Origin: Chitinophaga pinensis
GTDB lineage: Bacteria > Bacteroidota > Bacteroidia > 2-12-FULL-35-15
Direction of reading: 5' to 3'
Assembly: GCA_945885475.1 (NCBI GenBank)
Contig: CAMCYR010000007.1
Span: 1 to 64,000, forward strand
DNA length: 64,000 nt
The translations under genes were made by a program, and so were the position numbers. The notes below the pieces were generated by a model, which saw only the letters and a program-made list of their open reading frames with translations, did not search any database and was not told where the DNA came from. The number at the start of each line of letters is the position of its first letter. Within the stretch, counting starts at the first letter, position 1. Positions 8,930 through 17,558 of this stretch are shown piece after piece.

Positions 8930-9194
8930 TCACCTGTTACAAGTGTTAAAGAAAATGATACCATTTTCGGAAGCCAAGGTTGTGCGCCAAACTCAACAGG
9001 TGTAGACAGCGATTAAATCGCGATTGCCAAGCCTATAATGAATGTAGTAATAGCAACTAAAGGCGATGACCTCTTACCAATATAATAAGGTTGACGGGCA
9101 AACTCAGGAAATTCAAAAGTAGTTTAACGACCTCACGACAAAATCTTCCTGCAAATGGTGCGATTAAACCTAATTCAATAATTATTTCTTTCAT
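8930..9194 (-). pseudogene. Remnant of MlaE-like ABC transporter permease gene
   Basis: An ATG at 9194 starts MKEIIIELGLIAPFAGRF. After a frameshift near 9120 the reading continues as FARQPYYIGKRSSPLVAITT, then FIIGLAIAI, an in-frame TAA at 9013-9015 where the family has a glutamine (IQS), and then TPVEFGAQPWLPKMVSFS. This is the conserved first half of MlaE-family permeases. The second half is missing, and the reading runs into the MCE-gene tail. A frameshift, a nonsense codon and truncation make it a clear pseudogene. Confidence 0.75.
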
Positions 9195-9372
9195 CAATAA
9201 AAAATCAATTACAAAAATGGGGTTAAAAGCCGATTAAAGAAAGAGTTATGTCATTTACGTTACTGATAAACATCATATAATATTAATGGTCTGATATGTT
9301 TTTTTCAATTGAAAAGAGGACGAAATATGACGAAATAAAAGACATTCGGATTTATGACTACCTTTGAAAAAA

Positions 9373-10566
9373 ATGAAAACAACTGTTACAATTATCGGAG
9401 GCGGCTCAGCTGCTATCATGCTGGCATCGCAATTGGATGAAAATAAATTTGATGTTACTCTGTATGAACGCAATTCCGCTTTGGGCAGAAAATTTCTCGT
9501 GGCGGGTGACGGAGGATTCAACCTTACCCACGCGGAAGAAACTGAAAAACTCATCAACCGATACCAACCGGCATCTTTTTTCGAGAAAATTATTTCTTCT
9601 TTTAACAATACAGATTTGAGAGACTGGCTTTCAACAATTGGAATAGAAACTTTTATAGGAACAAGTAACCGTGTTTTTCCTATAAAAGGTATTAAACCAA
9701 TCGATGTATTAAATGCTATTTTAAATGAACTAAAGAAAAAAAATGTTGAAATAAAAACAAACCACTTTTGGAAAGGCTGGGAAAAAGATGAGCTATTGTT
9801 TGAAGATAATAACAACATCGTTCGTGTTAAATCAGGAATAACAATTTTTTGTCTGGGTGGATCGAGCTGGAAAGTTACCGGATCGGATGGTTCATGGACA
9901 AACCATTTTGCTGAACGAGGAATAGAGATCATTCCATTTCAATCATCCAACTGCGCTTATGAAGTAAAGTGGAAAGATGAATTCAGTTCATTTGCGGAAG
10001 GAAAATCACTGAAAAACATTTCACTCCGCTGCAATGCATCTGAACGTAAAGGTGAATTGGTGATCACGAAATTCGGATTGGAAGGAGGAGCTATCTATGC
10101 TCTTAGTCCACAAATCCGGCGACAACTGAGTGATACTGGCAGTGCAACTATATTCCTGGATCTTAAACCATCGCTTACAATTGAACAAATAAAAGATAAA
10201 TTCAGTGCCCGAGGAAACCGTTCAATAAAAAAATTGTTGATCGACCGCTTAAACTTTGATGCTATACAGATCGAACTTTTAAAATCACTTTTAAGCAAAG
10301 ATGATTTTACCTATTTAGAAGATCTTGCATTAAAAATTAAAAAACTACCTATTATCATCACCGCTATAGCTCCAATCGATGAGGCAATTTCTACCGTTGG
10401 CGGAATCTCATTAAATGAAATTGATACTCGTTTTCAATTAAAAAAATTGCAGGACAATTATTGCATTGGAGAAATGCTCGACTGGGACGCACCAACTGGC
10501 GGCTATTTACTACAAGCCTGCTTTAGCATGGGACATCAGCTTGCAGTACTTTTAAATTCAAAATAA
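9373..10566 (+). CDS. NAD(P)/FAD-dependent oxidoreductase (HI0933/BaiN family)
   Basis: The roughly 397-residue protein is a flavoprotein of the HI0933-like family, whose physiological substrate is generally unknown. The N-terminus has the dinucleotide-binding motif IIGGGSAAIM followed by an acidic residue in the next strand (YERNSALGRKF). AGDGGFNLTHAE is the family signature after the FAD motif, and the C-terminus has the second FAD-contact region with AISTVGGIS and DAPTGGYLLQACFSMG. The ATG at 9373 is preferred to a TTG three codons upstream. It stands alone between the mla remnants and the convergent MHS transporter. Confidence 0.85.
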   Translation: MKTTVTIIGGGSAAIMLASQLDENKFDVTLYERNSALGRKFLVAGDGGFNLTHAEETEKLINRYQPASFFEKIISSFNNTDLRDWLSTIGIETFIGTSNRVFPIKGIKPIDVLNAILNELKKKNVEIKTNHFWKGWEKDELLFEDNNNIVRVKSGITIFCLGGSSWKVTGSDGSWTNHFAERGIEIIPFQSSNCAYEVKWKDEFSSFAEGKSLKNISLRCNASERKGELVITKFGLEGGAIYALSPQIRRQLSDTGSATIFLDLKPSLTIEQIKDKFSARGNRSIKKLLIDRLNFDAIQIELLKSLLSKDDFTYLEDLALKIKKLPIIITAIAPIDEAISTVGGISLNEIDTRFQLKKLQDNYCIGEMLDWDAPTGGYLLQACFSMGHQLAVLLNSK

Positions 10567-10654
10567 ACAAATTTTCCATATTCAATTTTTGTCCAAAAAA
10601 AAGACAAAACCATTCCGGATGAAAAAAACAGTCCTTTTAAAATAAAATTCGAAG

Positions 10655-12133
10655 CTAACGTTTCTTATCCTTTATTAAAAAAATACCCAAGACTGCTGTT
10701 GCTCCGGCAACAATAATGGGATACCACAATCCTGAAAATATATTACCGGTGCTCACAACCAGCGACTCAGCGATAAGAGGTGTTAATCCACCAAATACAC
10801 CATTTCCAATATGATAAGGAAGTGAAAGGGATGTGTACCTAATCTCGGGAGGAAATAGTTCAACTAAAAAAGCGGCGATAGGCCCATAAGCCATGCATAC
10901 AAAAACAAGCTGTATGAAAATAAATAATCCGATCATGAAAATATTTCTCTGTGGAAGATGTATTGTATTTGTTGTTTTAACAATTTTATTTTTGTCTTCA
11001 GGCTTTAACGACTGCTCTATCTTTTCAATTCTCGATCCGCCATTTGTATATTGATAACGATTCGTGACAATTGAAATTTTCATTTTATAATCAGTTTTTT
11101 GTTCAGAAATTAGCGAAACAGTTGGACTCTGCTCCCACGATTTCCAATCCGCTTGCGCTGCCATCCCTTTATATAGCGACATATAACTGCAGGCCGCAAT
11201 TGCCATACCCGAAAGCATGATCCATTTTCTACCGAACCGATCCGACAATTTTGCAAAAACAATGAACAAGGGAGTCCCGACCAGCAAAACAGGAATAAGC
11301 ATCCATTGAATTTGTGCTGCATCGATATTTAAATTTTTAATACAAAAGTTCATCGCATAAAACTGTCCGGTATACCACACAACTCCTTGCCCTGCAGCAA
11401 CACCAAACAAAGCAATCAACACTAATTTAAGATTCGACCATTTACCAAAACTTTCTTTCAACGGATTTTTCGATGTTTTACCCTGTGCTTTCAATTCTTT
11501 AAAAACAGGCGACTCTTCCATTTTTGTCCTGATGTAATACGAAATGATCACAAGGAAAATAGAAATCAAAAACGGGATTCTCCAACCCCAAATATTAAAA
11601 TCATCAGCACTCATTAACGATTTACAAGTAAGAATTACTACAAGAGAAATAAATAATCCGAATGTGGCTGTAGTTTGTATGAAGCTGGTATAGTATCCTT
11701 TTTTTCCTTCAGGAGCATGCTCTGCCACATAAATTGCAGCGCCACCATATTCACCACCAAGCGCAAGTCCTTGCAAAGCTCTTAAAACAAATACAAGTAT
11801 AGGAGCAAGAATTCCTATTGTTTCATAATTGGGGATTAGTCCGATCGCAAATGTTGCACCACCCATTATGAGCAGCGTTAATAAAAAAGTATATTTCCGT
11901 CCAACGAGATCTCCCAATCTACCAAACACAATTGCTCCAAATGGGCGAATCACAAAGCCGACTCCGAAAGCTGCCAACGTTGCCAAAAAAGCGGCAGTAG
12001 GGTTTTCTTTCGGAAAAAATTGTGTGGCAATGATGGGCGCTAAACTTCCGAAAATATAAAAGTCGTACCACTCAATCATTGTCCCGACTGAGGATGCTGT
12101 TATAACTTTGCGAATAGAGTTGGTCGTCGACAA
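10655..12133 (-). CDS. MFS transporter, metabolite:H+ symporter (MHS/ProP-like) family
   Basis: The 492-residue, 12-segment membrane protein belongs to the MHS family (relatives carry compatible solutes, organic acids or aromatic acids). Family marks are VGTMIEWYDFYIFGSLAP at the start, GRLGDLVGRKYTF in the first cytoplasmic loop, RALQGLALGGEYGGAAIYVA in helices 4-5, and RFGRKW in the middle loop. An unusually long polar loop of about 75 residues follows helix 8. The start must be the TTG at 12133, because an in-frame stop lies shortly upstream and the next Met falls inside the conserved helix 1. Substrate cannot be told from sequence. Confidence 0.85.
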   Translation of the reverse strand: MSTTNSIRKVITASSVGTMIEWYDFYIFGSLAPIIATQFFPKENPTAAFLATLAAFGVGFVIRPFGAIVFGRLGDLVGRKYTFLLTLLIMGGATFAIGLIPNYETIGILAPILVFVLRALQGLALGGEYGGAAIYVAEHAPEGKKGYYTSFIQTTATFGLFISLVVILTCKSLMSADDFNIWGWRIPFLISIFLVIISYYIRTKMEESPVFKELKAQGKTSKNPLKESFGKWSNLKLVLIALFGVAAGQGVVWYTGQFYAMNFCIKNLNIDAAQIQWMLIPVLLVGTPLFIVFAKLSDRFGRKWIMLSGMAIAACSYMSLYKGMAAQADWKSWEQSPTVSLISEQKTDYKMKISIVTNRYQYTNGGSRIEKIEQSLKPEDKNKIVKTTNTIHLPQRNIFMIGLFIFIQLVFVCMAYGPIAAFLVELFPPEIRYTSLSLPYHIGNGVFGGLTPLIAESLVVSTGNIFSGLWYPIIVAGATAVLGIFLIKDKKR

Positions 12134-12180
12134 ATTATTATAGTATAATTATAGCTGCTACTAATATACAATTATATAAC

Positions 12181-12210
12181 AAAAAAACGCCCCGCAATGA
12201 ACGGGGCGAT
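12181..12210 (-). terminator. Rho-independent terminator after pdhC
   Basis: Read on the minus strand, CGCCCCG, a 7-base loop, CGGGGCG is followed by seven T residues (12181-12187). It lies 30 bases beyond the pdhC stop codon. Confidence 0.9.
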
Positions 12211-12238
12211 TAAAATAATATTTATGAAATTGAGATAA

Positions 12239-13849
12239 CTAAATCGAACTTGCACCTAACATCAACACAGGATTTTCTAGATTGTGTTTTAATGTTTGCA
12301 AGAATGCAGAACCCACAGCACCGTCAACTGTTCTATGATCGCATGATAAAGTTACTTTCATAACATGACCTGCAACAATTTGTCCGTTTTTGACAACAGG
12401 TGTTTGTTTGATTCCACCTACTGCCAAAATACAAGAATCTGGAGTATTTATAATTGCAGTAAATTCTTCGATACCAAACATTCCTAAATTAGAAATAGTA
12501 AATGTATTTCCTTCCCAATCGCTTGGCTGCAATTTTTTCTCGCGTGCTTTCACAGCATAGTTACGCACTTCTGTTCCAATTTGTGTCAATGTTTTACCAT
12601 CGGCAAAACGAACTACAGGAACCAATAATCCCTCTTCAACAGCAATTGCAACACCAATATGAATATGATTGTTATAACGGATTCTATCTCCTAACCAAGA
12701 TGAATTTACTTTTGGATGCTTACGTAAACTTGCTGCAACTGCTTTAATAACGATATCGTTGAAAGAGATTTTTAATCCGGCAACAGTGTTAATAGCTTCA
12801 CGCGCTTTGATAGCTTCATCCATATCAATTTCCATAGTTAAATAGAAATGAGGAGCAGAGAATTTACTTTCACCCAAACGTTTTGCAATTACTTTACGCA
12901 TTTGCGAAACAGGCTCTTCGGTGAAACTTTCAACACCAACAAATGTTGAAGCTGCGCCATTTGATTTAAAATTATCGATATCGCGTTTGATGATACGGCC
13001 ATTATCGCCACTACCTTTTAATGCAGAAACGCTAATACCTTTATCTTCCGCTAACTTTTTAGCAAGCGGAGATATTTTCATTCTTTCGCCATTAGCAGAC
13101 TGCGAAGCAACAGTTACAGTTGTTTTTGTAGCTACCGGAGCGGTCGATTTATTTTCTGAAACAACTTTGACTTCTTCCTTAACTGGTTCATCCGACTTGT
13201 TTTTTTCCGCTTCAATAATTGCAGCCACATCTTCTCCACCTTTCCCAAGGATCGCGAGGATAGAATCTACAGGAGCACCTTTACCTTCATGAACACCGAT
13301 GTGCAGGATAACGCCATCTTGAAACGATTCAAACTCCATTGTTGCTTTATCGGTTTGGATATCTGCAAGCAACTCACCTGATTTAATTTTATCACCTACT
13401 TTTTTATGCCATTTTGCAACAACACCTTCCGTCATTGTATCACTTAATTTCGGCATACGTACAATCTGAACCGTATCCGGAATTTTCACTTCTGCTGCTT
13501 GCGCCGTCTTAGGCTGAGCGGACGCTCCTTTTATAGATTCTTCTTTTACTAATTCTTTTGCAGCTGAATTTTGCTTTGCTTCAGCAGCAATAAGCGAAGT
13601 AATATCTTCCCCTTCATTCCCTAAAATTGCGAGAATCGAATCAACAGGTGCACCTTTACCCTCTTGAACACCCACATGTAATAAGACACCGTTCTGAAAA
13701 GATTCAAACTCCATGGTTGCTTTATCAGTTTCGATATCAGCAAGCACTTCACCGGATTTTACTTTGTCGCCTACTTTTTTATGCCATTTTGCAACAACAC
13801 CATCAGTCATGGTATCACTTAATTTGGGCATTCGCACTACTTCAGCCAT
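12239..13849 (-). CDS. pdhC: Pyruvate dehydrogenase E2, dihydrolipoamide acetyltransferase
   Basis: This is the core acyltransferase of the pyruvate dehydrogenase complex, which moves acetyl from E1 to CoA. The 536-residue protein has two lipoyl domains with modified lysines at K43 and K168 (each DKATMEF), a peripheral subunit-binding domain at about 257-293 (ISPLAKKLAEDKGI), linkers, and the catalytic domain from about 305 with the active-site motif DHRTVDGA near residue 507. It follows pdhA by 51 bases in the same direction and ends at a strong terminator, so the two form a transcription unit. The E3 component is encoded separately at 59408-60811. No E1-beta gene lies in the window. Confidence 0.96.
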   Translation of the reverse strand: MAEVVRMPKLSDTMTDGVVAKWHKKVGDKVKSGEVLADIETDKATMEFESFQNGVLLHVGVQEGKGAPVDSILAILGNEGEDITSLIAAEAKQNSAAKELVKEESIKGASAQPKTAQAAEVKIPDTVQIVRMPKLSDTMTEGVVAKWHKKVGDKIKSGELLADIQTDKATMEFESFQDGVILHIGVHEGKGAPVDSILAILGKGGEDVAAIIEAEKNKSDEPVKEEVKVVSENKSTAPVATKTTVTVASQSANGERMKISPLAKKLAEDKGISVSALKGSGDNGRIIKRDIDNFKSNGAASTFVGVESFTEEPVSQMRKVIAKRLGESKFSAPHFYLTMEIDMDEAIKAREAINTVAGLKISFNDIVIKAVAASLRKHPKVNSSWLGDRIRYNNHIHIGVAIAVEEGLLVPVVRFADGKTLTQIGTEVRNYAVKAREKKLQPSDWEGNTFTISNLGMFGIEEFTAIINTPDSCILAVGGIKQTPVVKNGQIVAGHVMKVTLSCDHRTVDGAVGSAFLQTLKHNLENPVLMLGASSI

Positions 13850-13900
13850 ATTTCTTATTTTGTATTTAGAAATTTTTTGATTTAGGATTTTCTTAAAAAA

Positions 13901-14947
13901 TTACTCCATGATGTATGGGTAATCTGTTTGTGTATAAACATCTTTGTACAATTCGTCTGCTGTCGGGTATGGAGAATCTTCACCAAACTTAACTGACTCA
14001 GCAACAATATCCTCTACATTTTTTTCAGCAGCTTCGATGTCCGCATCAGTCATCCACTTATTTTTTTTGATGGTCGCTAACACTTTTTCAATCGGATCTT
14101 GCGCTTGATAATCTTTCACTTCATCTTTCGAACGATACGTCTGAGCGTCACTCATTGAGTGACCTTTGTAACGATAGGTTTTCATCTCAAGTAATGTAGG
14201 ACCATCACCTTTTCGAGCACGGTTAACGGCTTCTTCAATGGCTTCATGAACCGCCTCGCAGGTCATACCATCAACAGCATAAGAAGGCATTTCGTAAGAC
14301 AAACCTAACTTCCAAAGATCATGAACATTAGAAGTACGTTCAACTGAAGTACCCATTGCATAATTATTATTTTCAATAATGAAGATCACCGGTAATTTCC
14401 ACAGCATTGCCATATTGAAGGCTTCATGCAATGCGCCCTGTCGAACAGCACCATCACCCATGTAACAAAGCGTTACATTATCATTTCCATTATATTTATC
14501 CGCAAATGCGATACCTGCTCCCAAAGGAATTTGTCCGCCAACAATACCATGACCACCAAAAAAGTTAAATTCTTTCGAAAAAATGTGCATCGACCCACCT
14601 TTACCCTTAGAGCAACCGGTTACTTTTGCCATCATTTCAGCCATAATATATTTGGGGTGTAATCCTCTTCCGATCGGATGCGCATGGTCACGGTAGGCAG
14701 TGATTACGCGGTCTTCTCTGCGCAAAACAGATTCAGAACCAGCTACTAAGGCCTCCTGGCCGATATACAAGTGGCAAAATCCACGAATTTTTTGCTGAAT
14801 ATATAAATGACCGGTTTTTTCTTCAAATTTTCGCATCAGCAACATCGATTCAAACCATTTGATATAGGTCTCTTTACTGAATTTTGTGCTTGATTTTTTT
14901 TCTGCCACCGGTGTTTCTTTTTTTGTTTTAATAACTACTTTTTCCAT
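13901..14947 (-). CDS. pdhA: Pyruvate dehydrogenase E1 component, alpha subunit
   Basis: The thiamine diphosphate-dependent alpha subunit decarboxylates pyruvate and passes the acetyl group to E2. The 348-residue protein is the usual size for an alpha chain, so a separate beta chain is required. The ThDP motif begins at YMGDGAVRQGALHEAFNMA and ends at ENNNYAMG. The phosphorylation-loop-like region YRYKGHSMSDAQTYRSKDEV is also typical of E1-alpha. A good promoter lies 24-54 bases upstream (14971-15001), so transcription of pdhA-pdhC can start here independently of cdd. Confidence 0.95.
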   Translation of the reverse strand: MEKVVIKTKKETPVAEKKSSTKFSKETYIKWFESMLLMRKFEEKTGHLYIQQKIRGFCHLYIGQEALVAGSESVLRREDRVITAYRDHAHPIGRGLHPKYIMAEMMAKVTGCSKGKGGSMHIFSKEFNFFGGHGIVGGQIPLGAGIAFADKYNGNDNVTLCYMGDGAVRQGALHEAFNMAMLWKLPVIFIIENNNYAMGTSVERTSNVHDLWKLGLSYEMPSYAVDGMTCEAVHEAIEEAVNRARKGDGPTLLEMKTYRYKGHSMSDAQTYRSKDEVKDYQAQDPIEKVLATIKKNKWMTDADIEAAEKNVEDIVAESVKFGEDSPYPTADELYKDVYTQTDYPYIME

Positions 14948-14970
14948 CGTATACAGTTTGTGTAGAACTA

Positions 14971-15001
14971 CAAATTTAACAATAATAATTCTAATCCCAA
15001 A
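14971..15001 (-). promoter_or_regulatory. Bacteroidota-type promoter for pdhA-pdhC
   Basis: On the minus strand, TTTG (14998-15001), exactly 19 bases, then TAAATTTG (14971-14978). This fits the Bacteroidota -33/-7 consensus closely and lies just upstream of the pdhA ATG at 14947. Confidence 0.7.
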
Positions 15002-15033
15002 TCCATGGTTCCTTAACGCAAAATCTCACTAAA

Positions 15034-15525
15034 TCAGCCTCTTTTTAAGGCTTCAGCCTTAAACATAAACGGAAGCAGATCGGCAATGCTTTCCATCACC
15101 CTTATTTTGCCTGTTTCCCCTGCCAAAATAATACGAATATTTTTGTGATGACGCATCTCATATTCCGACATGGCCTGGCGACAAGCACCGCAAGGAGAAA
15201 GAGGTTCATCAACATGAAACTGTTTTGATTTACATGTAATGGCAATTACTTTAATCGCAACATTCGGATACTGCGCTCCCGCAGCATAAATGGCAACTCG
15301 CTCGGCACATAAACCACTTGGATAAGCTACATTTTCTTGATTATTGCCGCTAACGATAACTCCGTTTTCTAAAAGCAATGCCGCTCCTACGAAAAAATTA
15401 GAATAGGGTGCATATGCCGAATCGCTTGCATCACGTGCTTTTTGCAACAGATCCTGTTCCAACAAACTTAATTCTGAGTCAGAATCGTACTCTGTAAATA
15501 CAATCTTTAATTCTTTCTTTATCAT
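15034..15525 (-). CDS. cdd: Cytidine deaminase
   Basis: This enzyme deaminates cytidine and deoxycytidine to the uridine forms in pyrimidine salvage. From the ATG at 15525 (MIKKELKIVFTEY) the product has 163 residues. The zinc site is complete: C73-A-E75 (GLCAERVA, using Cys in place of His as in the tetrameric class) and C112/C115 (SPCGACRQ). YSNFFVGAAL and GNNQENVAYPSG are family motifs. A longer frame starts 13 codons upstream but is not family-like. It precedes pdhA by 86 bases. From memory, a porV-cdd-pdhA-pdhC neighbourhood is common in Bacteroidota. Confidence 0.94.
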   Translation of the reverse strand: MIKKELKIVFTEYDSDSELSLLEQDLLQKARDASDSAYAPYSNFFVGAALLLENGVIVSGNNQENVAYPSGLCAERVAIYAAGAQYPNVAIKVIAITCKSKQFHVDEPLSPCGACRQAMSEYEMRHHKNIRIILAGETGKIRVMESIADLLPFMFKAEALKRG

Positions 15526-15766
15526 TTTTAGAATGCTATTTAACTCAAAGATAAGAGAATTCAATCAACAGCCTTCTGATCATCAGAAACAATTTAATCC
15601 ATTAAAAGATGACGATGTGCAAATATATTCTTTAAATCTGGCAGTTCTGATTCAAAATCAATTCGAAAAAATGTTTAAAAATATGAACAAATCATATCTC
15701 ACCTACAAATTAGTTTTAATCACCTCAATATTGATCGTTAAATAAAATTCATTTCCACTTTTGATT

Positions 15767-15774
15767 TACATTTG
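15767..15774 (+). promoter_or_regulatory. Possible -7 element for lytS
   Basis: TACATTTG fits the -7 consensus and ends 5 bases before the ATG at 15780. No good -33 TTG is at the right distance. If used, transcription would begin at or next to the start codon and the message would be leaderless. Confidence 0.3.
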
Positions 15775-15779
15775 TGTTA

Positions 15780-16826
15780 ATGAACTCAAAAATCAATAAG
15801 TTAATTATTCACATAACAGGCTGTTTAGCATTGCTATCGCTTCCTCTACTATACACACCAAGTCTGTCTTCCGAACTCGAATTTATTAGATCTAGAGGAT
15901 TTCAGCGCGATCTTGTTTTTTCCATATTCCTTATTTTATTTTTTTACCTGAGTTATTTCATTCTTGTACCCAAACTTTATTTCAATAAAAAGTACATTTA
16001 TTTTTTTTCTATTTCAGTTATTTGCTTTTTATTTATTTACACATCAGCCGTACTATTCTTTCCAAAACCACTTCCACTCCATGGGCCTCCACCTCATGCG
16101 GTAGCAGAGCATATTCACAACAAGATGCCACCTCCAGCCGGATATTTCTTTAATGAATTCAGAAAACTTTCTCTTCAGTTTTTGATCGTTTTTATTTTTT
16201 CTTTAATGCTGAAAATAAACAACCGATGGAAAAAATCTGAAAAAGAAAAACTAGATGCCGAATTATCCTACTTAAAAGCGCAAATCAACCCTCACTTTTT
16301 ATTTAATACATTAAACAGCATTTATTCGCTGGCAATTATTAAATCGGACGATGTTGCTTCCTCTATTGTAAAACTTTCGAACATGATGCGCTATGTTTTA
16401 AGTGAAAGCTCAAACGAATTTGTGATTCTGGAGAAAGAGATCGAATATATTCGTAATTACATTGAGTTACAACAAATTCGCTTTGGTAACTTTATTCAGT
16501 TCGATTGTATTATAAGCGGTGACCAAAAAAACAAAACGATTGCTCCCTTAATATTGATCCCTTTCATTGAAAACGCATATAAACATGGGGTGAACGCGGA
16601 AGAAAACTCTGCGATAAAAATTAAAATTGAGATTACAGAGTCGCAATTAATTTTACTGGTAAAAAATAATAAAGTAGTCGTTCAGCGAAGTGAAGAATTA
16701 AAAAGTGGTTTGGGTGTTGAAAATACAAAAAATAGATTGCAGTATATCTATCCGACAAAACATTCACTTATCATTAATGATATAGAAAAAGAATATTCGG
16801 TTTCACTTACATTAAACCTAAAATGA
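15780..16826 (+). CDS. LytS/YehU-type sensor histidine kinase
   Basis: Membrane sensor kinase paired with the LytTR regulator downstream. Predicted helices lie at about residues 9-25, 45-63, 72-94 and 132-146. The periplasmic loop before the last helix is rich in Pro and His (H101, H106, H111, H113). The cytoplasmic part starts with the His-kinase motif LKAQINPHFLFNTLNSIYSL (phospho-acceptor H172 in NPHFLFN) and continues to the ATP-binding region with PFIENAYKHG and GLGVENTKNRL. The ATG at 15780 is preferred to a GTG two codons earlier. The last 4 bases overlap the regulator gene, so the two are co-translated. It opens a 13-kb plus-strand block. Confidence 0.9.
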   Translation: MNSKINKLIIHITGCLALLSLPLLYTPSLSSELEFIRSRGFQRDLVFSIFLILFFYLSYFILVPKLYFNKKYIYFFSISVICFLFIYTSAVLFFPKPLPLHGPPPHAVAEHIHNKMPPPAGYFFNEFRKLSLQFLIVFIFSLMLKINNRWKKSEKEKLDAELSYLKAQINPHFLFNTLNSIYSLAIIKSDDVASSIVKLSNMMRYVLSESSNEFVILEKEIEYIRNYIELQQIRFGNFIQFDCIISGDQKNKTIAPLILIPFIENAYKHGVNAEENSAIKIKIEITESQLILLVKNNKVVVQRSEELKSGLGVENTKNRLQYIYPTKHSLIINDIEKEYSVSLTLNLK

Positions 16827-17518
16827 TAAAAGCGATTGCTATTGACGATGAGATCCCGGCATTAAAGATCATTGAAAATTTCTGTGAACGAACGGGCCTC
16901 ATCGAATTGCAAAAAACATTCTCAAAACCGAATGAAGCTCTGAAGCATCTTCGTAAATTCCCAACCGACCTTCTTTTCCTTGACATAAATATGCCTTCAA
17001 TGTCAGGAATTGAACTTTATAAATCAATCGAACAAAATACAATGGTTATTTTCACAACGGCATACAGCGAATATGCGGTTGAAGGATTTAACTTAAATGC
17101 AATTGATTACCTCCTCAAACCGTATAGCTATGAACGCTTTTTGCAGGCGGTAAATAAGGCGAACGACCTTTCTTTAGTACCCAGCAAACTAGATAAAAAT
17201 CAGGCGCAATATCTTTTTGTACGTGCTGATTATAGCCTTGTTAAAATTGCAATAAACGACATTCTATTTATTGAAGGATTAGATGATTATTTAAAAATTC
17301 ATATTATAAATAGTGCCAAACCTGTTGTCGCCAGAATTACGATGAAAGGCATTATGGAAAAATTATCCCTTGCAGAATTCATCCGGGTTCACCGATCGTT
17401 TATTATTCCGTTCAGTAAAGTAGAAAATGTAAGGAAGAAGATAATATCCATCGGAGGTAAAGAAATCCCTATCGGCAGCAGTTACGAAGCCGATTTTTTT
17501 GCCATTTTCAAAAAGTAG
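16823..17518 (+). CDS. LytTR-family DNA-binding response regulator
   Basis: The 231-residue regulator has a receiver domain (acidic pocket D8-D9, phospho-acceptor D54 in LFLDINMP, conserved TTAYSEYAV and LLKPYS) and a C-terminal LytTR DNA-binding domain at about 130-230 (IEGLDDYLKIHI, FIRVHRSFIIP, IPIGSSY). It is activated by the kinase whose gene it overlaps. Only 7 bases after its stop lies a perfect 9-bp direct repeat with LytTR-site geometry, followed by a promoter for the exported-protein genes, so these genes are its most likely targets. Confidence 0.93.
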   Translation: MIKAIAIDDEIPALKIIENFCERTGLIELQKTFSKPNEALKHLRKFPTDLLFLDINMPSMSGIELYKSIEQNTMVIFTTAYSEYAVEGFNLNAIDYLLKPYSYERFLQAVNKANDLSLVPSKLDKNQAQYLFVRADYSLVKIAINDILFIEGLDDYLKIHIINSAKPVVARITMKGIMEKLSLAEFIRVHRSFIIPFSKVENVRKKIISIGGKEIPIGSSYEADFFAIFKK

Positions 17519-17525
17519 AACTTTT

Positions 17526-17555
17526 TACCGCATTAAATTAAACCTCTACCGCATT
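17526..17555 (+). promoter_or_regulatory. Putative LytTR binding site: TACCGCATT direct repeat
   Basis: TACCGCATT occurs at 17526-17534 and again at 17547-17555, with a 12-base spacer, so the halves are 21 bases apart and on the same DNA face. LytTR regulators characteristically bind 9-bp direct repeats with spacers of about 12 bp. The repeat lies right upstream of the promoter elements at 17559-17589, where an activator would sit. Confidence 0.65.
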
Positions 17556-17558
17556 TTT

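Larger units (their letters stand above)
8635..9372. other. 738-base gap containing a decayed mla-type operon
   Basis: No intact gene is present. On the minus strand the stretch contains the front part of an MlaE-like permease gene (8930-9194) and the tail of an MCE/MlaD-like gene (8708-8905), both listed separately. The rest shows nothing recognisable apart from a 12-bp inverted repeat, TCTTTAACACTT at 8891-8902 and AAGTGTTAAAGA at 8941-8952, which brackets the point where the two remnants meet. Confidence 0.65.

Noticed and set aside
9273-9932. Minus-strand open frame of 219 codons
   Set aside because: Almost entirely antisense to the well-supported flavoprotein gene, and its composition is Ser/Phe-rich as expected from antisense reading of that gene.
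15533-15745. Plus-strand open frame between cdd and lytS
   Set aside because: Overlaps the start region of cdd, has no start context and no family signal.
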